Origin: Mycolicibacter minnesotensis
GTDB taxonomy: Bacteria > Actinomycetota > Actinomycetes > Mycobacteriales > Mycobacteriaceae
Length of the DNA stretch: 64,000 bases
Direction of reading: 5' to 3'
Assembly: GCF_010731755.1 (NCBI RefSeq)
Contig: NZ_AP022589.1
Span: 1,736,001-1,800,000, forward strand
This document shows positions 8,847 to 17,949 of this stretch, one piece after another. The translations under genes and the position numbers were made by a program. Each line of letters starts with the position of its first letter. The stretch's first letter is position 1. The notes under the pieces are model-generated. The model searched no databases, had not been told where the DNA came from, and saw only the letters and a program-made list of their open reading frames with translations.

Positions 8847-10457
8847 ATGCGCCGATTCCTGCTGGCCATGGTGGGTTGCGGAGTCGTGATCTCGGGGTGC
8901 GCGATCGGATCCGCGATCGTCTTGGCCCACATCGTGTCTCAGGTGATCACCGAACCGTCGACACGTTCGGTCGGCCATTGGTCACCGCTGCTGGCCACCC
9001 TCGCGCTGTTGTGGGCGGTCCGCACGCTGGCGCACTGGCTGCAGGCCCGCCTGGGGCAGCGCGGCGCCACCACCGTGATCGCCGAGTTGAGCGGCCGGGT
9101 ACTGGGCGCGGTCACCGCACGCTCCCCCGGCCAGCTGGCCACCGAACGGGACGCCGCGGCAACCGTCGTCACCCGGGGACTGGACGGCCTGCGCCCCTAC
9201 TTCACCGCCTATCTGCCCGCACTGGTGCTCGCTGTCGTTCTGACCCCGGTCACGGTGCTGGTCATCGCCGGATACGACCGGCAAGCGGCGGTACTGGTCG
9301 TGATCACCCTGCCGCTCATCCCGGTCTTCATGGTCTTGATCGGCCTGGCTACCGCGGATCGCTCCACCGCGGCCTTGTCCGCCATGACGACGTTGCAGGC
9401 GCGGCTGCTGGACTTGATCGCCGGCATCCCCACCCTGCGCGCGCTCGGCCGGGCCGACGGGCCGCAGCAGCGCATCGCCGAGCTGTCCGACGCGCAGCGC
9501 CGCTCCACGATGGCCACGCTGCGGATCGCGTTCCTGTCGTCACTGGTGCTGGAACTGCTCGCCACCCTGAGCGTGGCAGTGGTGGCCGTCAGCATCGGCC
9601 TACGGCTGGTCTTCGGCGAGATGAGCCTGACCGCGGGACTGACCGTGCTTCTGCTGTTGCCCGACGTGTATTGGCCGCTGCGCCGAATCGGGGTGGAGTT
9701 TCATGCCGCCGAGGAAGGTCGCGCCGCCGCAGAGCAGGCCTTCGCCTTGATCGGCGAGCCGGCTGCGCCGACCGGGGACCGCACCGTGACGGCGCGCGGC
9801 GCGGCCATCCACCTCGATCAGCTACGCGTGGCCGGCCGTGACGGCGATGCACCGGCCGGCCTGACCGCGAGGATCGAACCCGGGCAGGTCACGGTGCTGA
9901 CCGGAGTGAACGGTGCGGGAAAGAGCACCACGCTGGCAGCCCTCGCAGGTCTGGCCGCGCCGACCTCGGGACAGGTCACGGTGGCCGGCGTCAGCGTCAC
10001 CGCCCTCGACCTGCCGGCATGGTGGGCCCAACTGAGCTGGTTGCCGCAGCGTCCGGCGCTGGTACCGGGCACGGTCGCCGACAACCTGGCGCTGTTCGGT
10101 GAACTCACCGATTTCGGGGCGGCCAGCGCCGCGGCAGGGTTCGAGGAGGTGCTCGCGGAGCTGCCCGACGGCCTGCAGACCCAGTTGGGCCGCGGCGGTG
10201 TGGGGCTGTCGTTGGGGCAGCGACAGCGACTGGGGCTGGCGCGGACGCTGGGGTCGGCGGCACCGGTGCTGTTGCTCGATGAGCCCACTGCGCACCTGGA
10301 CGCCGCCACCGAACAACGGGTTCTGCGCGCGCTGGTCACCCGCGCGCGATCCGGCGCGACGATCGTGGTGGTGGGCCACCGGCCCGCGGTGCTCGCCATC
10401 GGTGACCAGGTGATCACCGTGCGCAGTGAGAGGCCCGCCCCCTGTGCACACTGCTGA
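8847..10457 (+). CDS. cydD: ABC transporter CydD (thiol reductant exporter subunit)
   Basis: CydD forms, with CydC, the heterodimeric ABC transporter needed to assemble cytochrome bd. It is thought to move glutathione/cysteine-type thiols or heme to the periplasmic side. Residues about 1-320 are a six-helix transmembrane domain. The nucleotide-binding domain follows with Walker A GVNGAGKST (about residue 353), signature LSLGQRQR and Walker B VLLLDEPTAHLD, so ATPase function looks intact. The open frame extends far upstream through cydB in another frame. ATG 8847 gives the expected N-terminus (MRRFLLAMVGCG), 56 bp after cydB, and a 536-residue protein of normal length. Its 3' end overlaps the start of cydC. 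Confidence 0.95.
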   Translation: MRRFLLAMVGCGVVISGCAIGSAIVLAHIVSQVITEPSTRSVGHWSPLLATLALLWAVRTLAHWLQARLGQRGATTVIAELSGRVLGAVTARSPGQLATERDAAATVVTRGLDGLRPYFTAYLPALVLAVVLTPVTVLVIAGYDRQAAVLVVITLPLIPVFMVLIGLATADRSTAALSAMTTLQARLLDLIAGIPTLRALGRADGPQQRIAELSDAQRRSTMATLRIAFLSSLVLELLATLSVAVVAVSIGLRLVFGEMSLTAGLTVLLLLPDVYWPLRRIGVEFHAAEEGRAAAEQAFALIGEPAAPTGDRTVTARGAAIHLDQLRVAGRDGDAPAGLTARIEPGQVTVLTGVNGAGKSTTLAALAGLAAPTSGQVTVAGVSVTALDLPAWWAQLSWLPQRPALVPGTVADNLALFGELTDFGAASAAAGFEEVLAELPDGLQTQLGRGGVGLSLGQRQRLGLARTLGSAAPVLLLDEPTAHLDAATEQRVLRALVTRARSGATIVVVGHRPAVLAIGDQVITVRSERPAPCAHC

Positions 10458-12123
10458 TCCCCTGTTGTCGGCCATCGGCCTGCTGCGACCACGCCTACCC
10501 CGGTTGCTGGTGGCGTGGCTGCTCGGAACGTTGTCCCTGTGCAGCGCACTCGCCTTGGCGGCGGTCTCGGCATGGCTGATCACCCGTGCCTGGCAGATGC
10601 CGCCGGTGCTGGACCTGTCGATCGCGGTGGTGGCGGTCCGGGCCTTGGCGATCTCCCGCGGCGTACTGCACTACTGCGAGCGGCTGGTGAGCCACGACGC
10701 CGCACTGGCCGCCGCAGGAACCGCCCGCGGGCAGCTCTACCGGCGCCTGGCAACCGGACCGGCCGAAGCCGCGGCGCGATTGCCCAGTGGCGAGTTGGTG
10801 GCGCGGATGGGAGCGGACGTTGACGAGCTGGCAGGCATTCTGGTCCGCGCCCTGCTCCCCATCGGGGTCGCGGCGGTCCTGGCCGTGGCCGCCACCGCGG
10901 TGATCGCGGCGATCTCCCCGGCCGCCGCCACGGTGCTCGCGGCCTGTCTGCTGGTGGCCGGGGTCGTCGCCCCGTGGCTTTCCGCGCGGGCGGCCACCGC
11001 ACAGGAGCACACCGCCCGGGGCCACCTCGCCGAGCGCGACGTCGCGGCGATGTCGGCGCTCGAGTACGCGTCCGAGCTGCGGATCGCCGGCCTGCTCCCC
11101 GCCGTCATTGCGGAGTCGCAACGCCGACAGCGGGCGTGGGGGGCGGCCCTGGACGAAGCAGCCAAACCGGCCGCGATCGCCGCCGCCCTGCCCACCGCCG
11201 CCATCGCGGTCAGCGTGCTGGGCGCGGCGGTGGCCGGGATCGGGCTGGCCGACGCCGTCGCACCCACCACCGTGGCGATCCTGATGCTGTTGCCCCTGTC
11301 GGCCTTCGAGGCGACCACCGCGTTGCCGGGCGCCGCCGTCCAGCTGACCAGATCGCGGATCGCCGCGCGGCGGCTCGCCTCCGTGGCACCAGCACTCTCC
11401 GACTCAACGGACCAGTCGGCCACTGGCCGGCAGGACTGCACCCTGACGCCGGCGCTGCATGCCGACCTGCAGGCCGGACATCGTGGCGAGCAGTCCGTCC
11501 GGGTGCGCCTGGATCTGTCACCCGGGGATCGGGTCGCGGTTACCGGACCTAGCGGGTCCGGCAAGACCACCCTGCTGATGACCCTGGCCGGTCTGCTGCC
11601 ACCGCTGAGTGGGCGTATCTCCGTAGCCGGCCACACACTGGCGGCGCTTCCCGAGGCCGACCAGCGGCGCACGGTCAGTTTCTTCGCCGAGGACGCGCAC
11701 ATCTTTGCGACCACCGTCCGCGACAACCTGCTGGTGGCGCGCGGCGACTGCCACGATGACGAGCTGGCCGCCGTGTTGGGTCGGGTGGGGCTCGGGCCGT
11801 GGTTGACCGGACTGCCCGACGGGCTGGCCACCGTGCTGTCCGGCGGCGCACAGGGACTGTCGGCGGGTCAGCGACGGCGGTTGCTGCTGGCCCGAGCGCT
11901 GCTCTCGCCGGCCCGGATCCTGCTGCTCGACGAGCCCACCGAGCACCTGGACAGCACCGATTCCGAAGGCCTCCTGCGAGCTGTGTTGGCGGTGCCGGGA
12001 CTGTTCGGCTCCGACCGGACGGTGGTGGTGGCCACTCACCACCTGCCCGAGGGTGGCAGCTTTCGGCAGGTCCGCCTGCCTCACGAGGGCAGCGCCGGGC
12101 CGGCATCCGCGGCGCCCGGTTAG
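10444..12123 (+). CDS. cydC: ABC transporter CydC (thiol reductant exporter subunit)
   Basis: CydC is the second half of the CydDC exporter. A transmembrane region spans about residues 1-330. The ATPase domain has Walker A GPSGSGKTT, signature LSAGQRRR and Walker B ILLLDEPTEHLD. I chose GTG 10444 (VHTADPLLSAIGLLRP) because GAGAGG lies about 10 bp upstream. GTG 10426 is the other in-frame start and would add six residues. Either start overlaps the cydD stop, so the two subunits are translationally coupled. In M. tuberculosis CydC and CydD are also encoded beside cydAB. The protein is about 560 residues, as expected. Confidence 0.94.
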   Translation: MHTADPLLSAIGLLRPRLPRLLVAWLLGTLSLCSALALAAVSAWLITRAWQMPPVLDLSIAVVAVRALAISRGVLHYCERLVSHDAALAAAGTARGQLYRRLATGPAEAAARLPSGELVARMGADVDELAGILVRALLPIGVAAVLAVAATAVIAAISPAAATVLAACLLVAGVVAPWLSARAATAQEHTARGHLAERDVAAMSALEYASELRIAGLLPAVIAESQRRQRAWGAALDEAAKPAAIAAALPTAAIAVSVLGAAVAGIGLADAVAPTTVAILMLLPLSAFEATTALPGAAVQLTRSRIAARRLASVAPALSDSTDQSATGRQDCTLTPALHADLQAGHRGEQSVRVRLDLSPGDRVAVTGPSGSGKTTLLMTLAGLLPPLSGRISVAGHTLAALPEADQRRTVSFFAEDAHIFATTVRDNLLVARGDCHDDELAAVLGRVGLGPWLTGLPDGLATVLSGGAQGLSAGQRRRLLLARALLSPARILLLDEPTEHLDSTDSEGLLRAVLAVPGLFGSDRTVVVATHHLPEGGSFRQVRLPHEGSAGPASAAPG

Positions 12124-12174
12124 GGTGCTTGAGTCGGCTTCCGCAACCAGTCGATAGAACGGTTGACTCAACTC

Positions 12175-13203
12175 ATGACCGCAGCAGAGACGTCGGCGCT
12201 GGAATCCCGGGTCGGCCACTACTACCAGATGGACGGCACCTACCTGGTGGGCCGGGAGAAGGTGCGTGAGTACGCGCGCGCCGTGCAGGACTACCACCCC
12301 GCACACTGGGACGTGGCCGCCGCCGCGGAAATGGGTTATTCGGGACTGGTGGCACCGCTGACGTTCACCTCGGTCCCGGGCATGAACTGCAACCGTCGGA
12401 TGTTCGAGTCGGTGGTCGTCGGCTACGACACCTACATGCAGACCGAAGAGGTGTTCGAGCAACACCGCCCCATCGTCGACGGCGATGAGCTGCATATCGA
12501 CGTGGAACTGACCTCGGTGCGCCGGATCGCCGGCCGTGACCTGATCACCGTGACCAACACCTTCACCGACACCGCCGGTGAGCGGGTGCACACGCTGCAC
12601 ACCACCGTCGTCGGGGTGACGGCCGAAGACATCGACCCGACCGTCAAGACGGCCGTGCACAACGCGATGATGCACGACGTCAACATTCTGGACGTCGGTG
12701 AATCCGACGCCGCCTACCAGAAGACGGTGCGCCCGGAGGGTGCGGTGCGTATCTCCGAGGGCGGCCTGACCCGGACGCCGGCGACTCCCTCCTTCGACGA
12801 GGTCAAGGTCGGCGACGCGCTGCCGGTGCGCCACACCCGCCTGGCCCGCGGCGACCTGGTCAACTACGCCGGGGTGGCCGGCGACGCCAACCCCATCCAT
12901 TGGGACGAAGACATCGCCAAGCTGGCCGGGCTCCCCGACGTGATCGCCCACGGCATGCTGACCATGGGCCTGGGTGCAGGGTTCGCCTCCGCCTGGACCG
13001 GCGACCCGGGCGCCGTGACCCGCTACGCGGTGCGGCTGTCCGCCCCGGCGATCGTTTCGGCCAAAGAAGGCGCTGATATCGAGTTCAGCGGCAAGATCAA
13101 GTCGCTGGACCCGGCGACCCGCACGGGTATCATCCTGGTCGCCGCAAAGTCCGAGAACCGGAAGATTTTCGGCCTCGCCACCTTGCACGTCCGATTCCGC
13201 TGA
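12175..13203 (+). CDS. Fused (3R)-hydroxyacyl-ACP dehydratase, HadA/HadB type
   Basis: The 342-residue protein is a double hotdog. The N-terminal half (about 1-160) resembles the substrate-binding HadA subunit of the mycolic-acid FAS-II dehydratase: VGREKVREYARAVQDYHPAHWD, then GYSGLVAPLTFTSVPG. The C-terminal half (about 200-340) resembles HadB and carries the hydratase-2 motif GDANPIHWDEDIAKLAGLPDVIAHGM (read in two parts), with the catalytic Asp and His. It should dehydrate 3-hydroxyacyl-ACP or -CoA to the trans-2-enoyl form. Stand-alone fused HadA/HadB proteins occur in many mycobacteria alongside the separate hadABC operon. ATG 12175 is preferred over the TTG at 12163. The gene is 51 bp after cydC, possibly by read-through, but functionally unrelated. 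It does not sit with other FAS-II genes. Confidence 0.87.
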   Translation: MTAAETSALESRVGHYYQMDGTYLVGREKVREYARAVQDYHPAHWDVAAAAEMGYSGLVAPLTFTSVPGMNCNRRMFESVVVGYDTYMQTEEVFEQHRPIVDGDELHIDVELTSVRRIAGRDLITVTNTFTDTAGERVHTLHTTVVGVTAEDIDPTVKTAVHNAMMHDVNILDVGESDAAYQKTVRPEGAVRISEGGLTRTPATPSFDEVKVGDALPVRHTRLARGDLVNYAGVAGDANPIHWDEDIAKLAGLPDVIAHGMLTMGLGAGFASAWTGDPGAVTRYAVRLSAPAIVSAKEGADIEFSGKIKSLDPATRTGIILVAAKSENRKIFGLATLHVRFR

Positions 13204-13674
13204 CCTGGCGCCCCTTCGGGCTTCCGCGGGCCTGACAGGCCCCCCGCAGCACAGCGACAGCGAAGATCCAGTTCGCTGACAGGTAGTTTCCAGCAAAGCG
13301 TCGCTAGTATCAGTCCACTGAGACGACGTTTGCGAAGGTGATTCCGCTCGACGGTAAGGGGCGTTGACCGGTACCGATATGCCGGCCGATGTCGCAACCG
13401 GAAAACCAGAACCGGTTGCGAATTCTCCTCTTTGAGAATCAGCGAGCAAACGACCCGTCAAAAAGCCCATGTGAGCGGGCCACCGCCACGGCTAGCTTGA
13501 TGACAGCTGTCTCACAACAGTTTTCAAAGGTTGACTGGTACGAATATCAACTGAAAAAGTCGCACGCTTTTTACATCGCAGGAACTCTTAATAGACAACG
13601 GCCGTCTAGAGTTTCGGTTTCGACGGCGATTGAGCGTCGGCAGTCAGAACGCGTGACGTAAGGAGTCACTCGAA
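13204..13674 (+). promoter_or_regulatory. Gene-free leader upstream of the PPE-PPE-sbtA operon
   Basis: These 471 bp separate the HadAB-type gene from the first PPE gene and are visibly richer in A and T than the genes around them. I see no convincing coding region. A 90-codon frame at 13389-13661 has no family features or ribosome-binding site. The 3' end holds the PPE Shine-Dalgarno AAGGAG, which lies between GTGAC (13653-13657) and GTCAC (13665-13669), a 5-bp inverted repeat that could form a small hairpin with the ribosome-binding site in its loop. An 8-bp palindrome ACGGCCGT lies near 13600. The region is probably a long promoter/5' leader. Confidence 0.45.
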
Positions 13675-14946
13675 ATGGATTTTGCTGCACTGCCGCCGGA
13701 GGTCAACTCCGGCCGGATGTATGCGGGTGCGGGCTCCGGGCCCCTGCTCGCGGCCGCCTCCGCCTGGGATGCCCTCGCCGCCGAACTGGGTTCCACGGCA
13801 TCGTCCTACGAATCCGTGGTCTCGAGCCTCGCCGGAGAGTGGTCGGGCCCCTCGTCCACCTCGATGGCCGCCGCGGCCGAGCCCTACGTGACCTGGATGA
13901 GCACCACAGCCGCACAGGCCGAGTTCTCCGCCAATCAGGCCCGCTCCGCTGCCGCTGCCTACGAGGCGGCGTTCGCCGCCACCGTGCCACCGCCGGTGGT
14001 CGCCGCGAACCGGACCCAGCTGGCCACCCTGGTCGCGACCAACTTCCTGGGTCAGAACACGCCGGCGATCGCGGCCACCGAGATTCACTACGCCGAGATG
14101 TGGGCCCAGGACGCCGGTGCCATGTACGGCTACGCCGGCTCAGCGGCGGCCGCCACCCAGCTCGCCCCGTTCAGTCAGCCCCCGGAGACCACCAACCCCA
14201 CCGGTGCGACCAACCAGGCGGCGGCGTCGGCGGAGGCCACCGGAAACTCGGCGGCGTCGAACATCACGCAGCAGCTCTCCCAGCTGGTCAATGCGATGCC
14301 CCAGGCCCTGCAGTCGCTGGTGTCCAACCCTTCCGCAGCCACGGTCCCGCCGTGGTTCTCCACCAACCTGACCAACTGGAACACGGTCTGGAGCACGCTG
14401 ACCGGCCCGTATAGCCCGCTGCTGGGCTGGACCTCCCTGATCGGTGGGCCCTTCCTGTCCGCCGGCCAGATCTACTCCTGGCCGATCAATGCCATGGCCG
14501 TGTCGTCCTACTTGGCCGGCCCCAAGGCCATCACCGGGGCACTTGTGCCGCTGGCCCCCCTGGCGAATACGGCCCTGCCGGCATCAGCCATCAGCAGTGC
14601 CACGGGTGCGCTGGGCAACGCGGCGACCGTCGGCAAGTTGTCGGTACCGGCCTCCTGGACAGTCGCCGCGCCTGCCACCAAGCTCGTCAGCATGGCATCG
14701 TCCCTGCCGGCGACGCTGGAAGCCGCTCCGATGGCCGCGGTCGCCGGCCAGGACGCCATGTTCGGCGAGATGGCCCTGTCCAGCCTGCTGGGACGAGGCA
14801 TGGGAGCCACCGCCACCAACAGTGTCGGCGCGGCCACCCGGTCACTGCGCAACGGCGGCGGGGCCGATGCCTTCGGTCCGATCCCGCCCGGTGAGGCCGA
14901 CCCCGCGGCCGCCACCATCATCGTGATCCCGGCGCTGGATGAATGA
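13675..14946 (+). CDS. PPE family protein (PPE-SVP type)
   Basis: The 423-residue protein starts with the PPE domain, about residues 1-175: [11 protein letters not shown] with the Pro-Pro-Glu at 7-9, W56 in the WxG turn (GEWSGPS), and [35 protein letters not shown] proteins are usually secreted by ESX type VII systems, mostly ESX-5, with a PE partner and an EspG chaperone. The SVP signature GKLSVPASW is near residue 322. The C-terminal tail, rich in Ala, Gly and acidic residues, ends in [11 protein letters not shown]. No PE gene adjoins; the neighbour 68 bp downstream is a second PPE gene, then sbtA. The PE partner must be encoded elsewhere if one is needed. Confidence 0.93.
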   Translation: MDFAALPPEVNSGRMYAGAGSGPLLAAASAWDALAAELGSTASSYESVVSSLAGEWSGPSSTSMAAAAEPYVTWMSTTAAQAEFSANQARSAAAAYEAAFAATVPPPVVAANRTQLATLVATNFLGQNTPAIAATEIHYAEMWAQDAGAMYGYAGSAAAATQLAPFSQPPETTNPTGATNQAAASAEATGNSAASNITQQLSQLVNAMPQALQSLVSNPSAATVPPWFSTNLTNWNTVWSTLTGPYSPLLGWTSLIGGPFLSAGQIYSWPINAMAVSSYLAGPKAITGALVPLAPLANTALPASAISSATGALGNAATVGKLSVPASWTVAAPATKLVSMASSLPATLEAAPMAAVAGQDAMFGEMALSSLLGRGMGATATNSVGAATRSLRNGGGADAFGPIPPGEADPAAATIIVIPALDE

Positions 14947-15014
14947 GACGGCGATGACCAGACGTGCTCCCTGCCCGCTGACCCAGTCGCACTCGACTAG
15001 ATAAGGGTGTCGAA

Positions 15015-16340
15015 ATGTACTTCTCCTTACTTCCGCCAGAGATCAACTCCGGCAACATGTATGCCGGTGCCGGCTCTGCTTCACTGACCGCGGCCGCCAC
15101 GGCGTGGGGACGTCTTGCCAGTGAATTAGGCGCTGCCGCATCCGAATACGATGCCGTACTGGCCTCGCTCGCGAGCGAATCATGGACCGGTCCTTCGGCA
15201 GCGGCGATGACCTCCGCCGCCGCGCCGTATACCGCCTGGATGTCGTCCACCGCGGCCACCGCGGCTCAGGCTGCCGCCCAGGCGCAGGCCGCCGCCACCG
15301 CCTACGAGGCCGCCCACGCGGCCACCGTTCCGCCGGAGGTCGTCACCGCCAACCGCACGCAGAACCAGATGCTCTACGCCACGAACTACCTGGGACAGAA
15401 TCTCGCTGCCATCGCCGCCAATGAAGCGCAGTACATGGAGATGTGGGCCCAAGACGCCGCGGCCATGGAGACCTACGCCGCGTCGGCCACCGCTGCCACC
15501 AAGGTCACCGCCTTCACCGAACCACCGCAGACCACCACCGGGTCCGCCGCGGCGACATCGGCGAGCAGCGTCGGTTCGGCGGCGACCACGGCGGGAAGCA
15601 GCCAGATCCTGCAGTTCTTCGCCGACATCGCGACCCAGTACAACACCTTCATCAACAGCGCGCTGGCCTCCCTGACGGGCAATCCGACCGCCGGCGCGAC
15701 CTTCTCCGCGATGTTCGCCGCACTCAAGGCGCCGATCGGTCTGACCACCCAGTTCAACGACACCTCGCTGCTGGTCAACTGGCCGATCGGGGCCTTCACC
15801 AAGTTTGCGACACCGCTGGGCCGGGCTTTCGAAGGCCTACCGGTCACCGGTCTGGGCGCCGGGTTGCACGCCGGAGCCGCCTCAGCCGGTCTCACCTCCT
15901 CGGTGTCTGCCGGCATGGCGGAGGCGAACCTGGTGGGCAACCTGTCCGTCCCACCGAGCTGGGCCTCGGCAAGTCCCGCGATCCGGCTGGCGGCCACCGG
16001 CGTTCCCGCCGCGGGCCTGGCCGCCGCCCCCGCCGCGGGAATGGCCGGTGGGCTGCTCAACCAGGCGGCGCTGGGCAGCATGGCCGGCGGCGCCCTGGGC
16101 AACGCCACGCCCCGGACCGCTGGAAGCGGACGCATCCGAATCCAGGGCGGCAAGGCCAAGACGCCGGTGAAGCTCGACGCGGTGATCGCCAAGCTGCAGA
16201 GTCAGCCCGAGGCGGTCCAGCACTGGAACGTCGACCAGGCCGGACTCGACGAGCTACTCGAAGAACTCTCGAGAAAGCCCGGCGTGCACGCCGTACACCT
16301 CAAGGGCGCCAAGAAGGCAGCAGCAGCACCGCTGAGCTGA
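15015..16340 (+). CDS. PPE family protein (PPE-SVP type) with Lys-rich C-terminus
   Basis: This is a second PPE protein, 441 residues, close to its upstream neighbour in the N-terminal domain: LPPEINSGNMYAGAGS, W57 in the WxG turn, NYLGQNLAAIAANEAQYMEMW. The SVP signature GNLSVPPSW is near residue 308. The last 70 residues depart from ordinary PPE tails. From about 370 on there is a basic, non-repetitive segment (SGRIRIQGGKAKTPVKLDAV and onward) with predicted helices and a lysine-rich end. It may form a small folded domain with a separate job. The gene is 68 bp after the first PPE and 53 bp before sbtA on the same strand, so all are probably one transcript. Confidence 0.92.
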   Translation: MYFSLLPPEINSGNMYAGAGSASLTAAATAWGRLASELGAAASEYDAVLASLASESWTGPSAAAMTSAAAPYTAWMSSTAATAAQAAAQAQAAATAYEAAHAATVPPEVVTANRTQNQMLYATNYLGQNLAAIAANEAQYMEMWAQDAAAMETYAASATAATKVTAFTEPPQTTTGSAAATSASSVGSAATTAGSSQILQFFADIATQYNTFINSALASLTGNPTAGATFSAMFAALKAPIGLTTQFNDTSLLVNWPIGAFTKFATPLGRAFEGLPVTGLGAGLHAGAASAGLTSSVSAGMAEANLVGNLSVPPSWASASPAIRLAATGVPAAGLAAAPAAGMAGGLLNQAALGSMAGGALGNATPRTAGSGRIRIQGGKAKTPVKLDAVIAKLQSQPEAVQHWNVDQAGLDELLEELSRKPGVHAVHLKGAKKAAAAPLS

Positions 16341-16393
16341 CGCCACCGGGCCACGCCCCAACCCGCCCCCACCTTCCCCCGAAAGAGAGAGTC

Positions 16394-17566
16394 ATGCTTC
16401 TCGAGTTCTGGCACAACTTCACGCACAACCTGTTCAAGCCATTGCTGTTGTTCTTCTACTTCGGCTTCCTGATCGCCATGGCGAAGGTGCCCTTCGAATT
16501 CCCGAACGCGCTGTATCAGGGGCTCACGATGTACCTGCTGCTGGCCATCGGCTGGCACGGTGGCGAGGAACTCGCCGAGATCGACGTGTCGCAGATCGGC
16601 GGAATCCTTGGATTCATGGTCGTCGGATTCGCGTTGAACTTCCTGATCGGAACGATCGCCTACCTGCTCCTCAAGTACATGACGCGCATGCGGGAGGTCG
16701 ACCGAGCAACCGTGGCCGGGTATTACGGCTCCGACTCTGCCGGCACCTTCGCCACCTGTATGGGCGTGCTCGCCACCGTCGGGATGGCCTTCGACGCCTA
16801 CATGCCGGTGATGCTGGCCATCATGGAGATCCCCGGCTGCCTGGTGGCGCTGTTCCTGGTCGCGCGGTTGCGACACAAGGGCATGGACGCCACCGGGAAC
16901 ATGCCCCACGAGCCGGGCTACACCGTGCCGGCGGGCGCCCGCCCCGCGGTGGTGGCGGCCCATGGCGCCGATCCGACGGGTGGGCTGTCACTGGAGATGA
17001 CGCCGGAGCGTCGCGAGGAGGCGGAGGGAGCCCCCAACGGCCGCCTGATCAACAAGGAGCTGGTGCGCGAGGTCTTCCTCAACCCCGGCATCTGCCTGCT
17101 GCTCGGTGGCATCATCATCGGCTTCGTCAGTGGCCTGCAGGGCTCCAAGGTCACCGGCGTCGACGACCCGGTCTTCGTCACCGCATTCCAAGGGGTGCTG
17201 TGCCTGTTCCTGCTGGAGATGGGGCTGACTGCCGCACGCAAGCTGAAGGACCTGCGGGCCGCCGGCCGTGGCTTCATCTTCTTCGGCCTGCTGGCTCCCA
17301 ACCTGTTCGCCACGCTGGGTCTGTTTGTGGCGCACACCTACTCGCAAGTGACCGGCATCCACTTCCAGCTGGGCACCTACATCCTGTTCGCTGTGCTGTG
17401 CGGTGCGGCGTCCTACATCGCCGTACCGGCGATCCAACGCATCGCGATTCCGGAGGCCAGCCCCAGCCTTCCGCTGGCCGCATCACTGGGCCTGACGTTC
17501 TCCTACAACGTGACGATCGGCATCCCGCTCTACATCGAGCTCGCCCACGTCATCACGGGTCAGTAA
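16394..17566 (+). CDS. sbtA: SbtA-type sodium-dependent bicarbonate permease
   Basis: The protein has 390 residues and belongs to the SbtA family, known in cyanobacteria as a high-affinity Na+/HCO3- symporter. Two halves of hydrophobic helices (about 12-175 and 240-388) flank a hydrophilic loop (about 175-235). Conserved-looking stretches include FGFLIAMAKVPFEFP, YYGSDSAGTFATCMGVL in the first half and AASYIAVPAIQRIAIPEA with LGLTFSYNVTIGIPLY in the second. These are typical of the family. The start is ATG 16394 behind GAAAGAGAGAG; the longer open frame upstream lies inside the PPE gene in another frame. No SbtB (PII-like) regulator gene adjoins, unlike many cyanobacterial loci. The position in line with two PPE genes suggests that one or both help the ion cross the outer membrane, which is inference. 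Confidence 0.88.
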   Translation: MLLEFWHNFTHNLFKPLLLFFYFGFLIAMAKVPFEFPNALYQGLTMYLLLAIGWHGGEELAEIDVSQIGGILGFMVVGFALNFLIGTIAYLLLKYMTRMREVDRATVAGYYGSDSAGTFATCMGVLATVGMAFDAYMPVMLAIMEIPGCLVALFLVARLRHKGMDATGNMPHEPGYTVPAGARPAVVAAHGADPTGGLSLEMTPERREEAEGAPNGRLINKELVREVFLNPGICLLLGGIIIGFVSGLQGSKVTGVDDPVFVTAFQGVLCLFLLEMGLTAARKLKDLRAAGRGFIFFGLLAPNLFATLGLFVAHTYSQVTGIHFQLGTYILFAVLCGAASYIAVPAIQRIAIPEASPSLPLAASLGLTFSYNVTIGIPLYIELAHVITGQ

Positions 17567-17580
17567 GGGGGATTGCGCAC

Positions 17581-17949
17581 ATGACGGCATCGAGCAGGCG
17601 CGTCGGTTGGAGCAAGAACATCATGCGCGGCGTGTTTTTGGCATTGGGTGTTGCCGTCACCATCGTTGGGGCCGCGCCGGCGGGCGCGGACCCCGACGGC
17701 GGCGGCGACGGCGGCGCTGGAGACGCCGCCTTCTTGGCGGCGTTGCGCGCCGCGGGGCTCACCTTCTCCAGCGACCAGCAGGCAATTGTGGCCGGCCATG
17801 CGGTATGCAGCATGGCCAACAACGGCGAGCCTGGGTTGTCGGTCGTCAAGCAACTCACGACCGACAACCCCGGACTGAGCATGGACGCCGCCTCGCAGTT
17901 CGCGGCGGCCGCCGCGAAGGCGTACTGCCCGCAGCACCTGCGGAAGTAG
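17581..17949 (+). CDS. Secreted DUF732 domain protein
   Basis: This small protein of 122 residues has an N-terminal signal peptide: a basic start, a hydrophobic core GVFLALGVAVTIVGAAP and a likely cleavage after AGA-D. The mature part is a DUF732 domain (FLAALRAAGLTFSSDQQAIVAGHAVC) with two cysteines, C-S-M and Y-C-P, that probably form a disulfide. DUF732 proteins are common exported mycobacterial proteins of unknown function. ATG 17581 lies 14 bp after the sbtA stop, so it is the last gene of the PPE-PPE-sbtA set. A role in the envelope next to the transporter is plausible but not shown. Confidence 0.88.
   Translation: MTASSRRVGWSKNIMRGVFLALGVAVTIVGAAPAGADPDGGGDGGAGDAAFLAALRAAGLTFSSDQQAIVAGHAVCSMANNGEPGLSVVKQLTTDNPGLSMDAASQFAAAAAKAYCPQHLRK

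Noticed and set aside
11518..13470. 650-codon open frame on the minus strand
   Set aside because: It is antisense to cydC and the HadA/HadB-type gene, both strongly supported, and runs into the A/T-rich leader.
13389..13661. 90-codon frame upstream of the first PPE gene
   Set aside because: There is no ribosome-binding site, no family motif and no GC3 bias. It overlaps the PPE leader elements.
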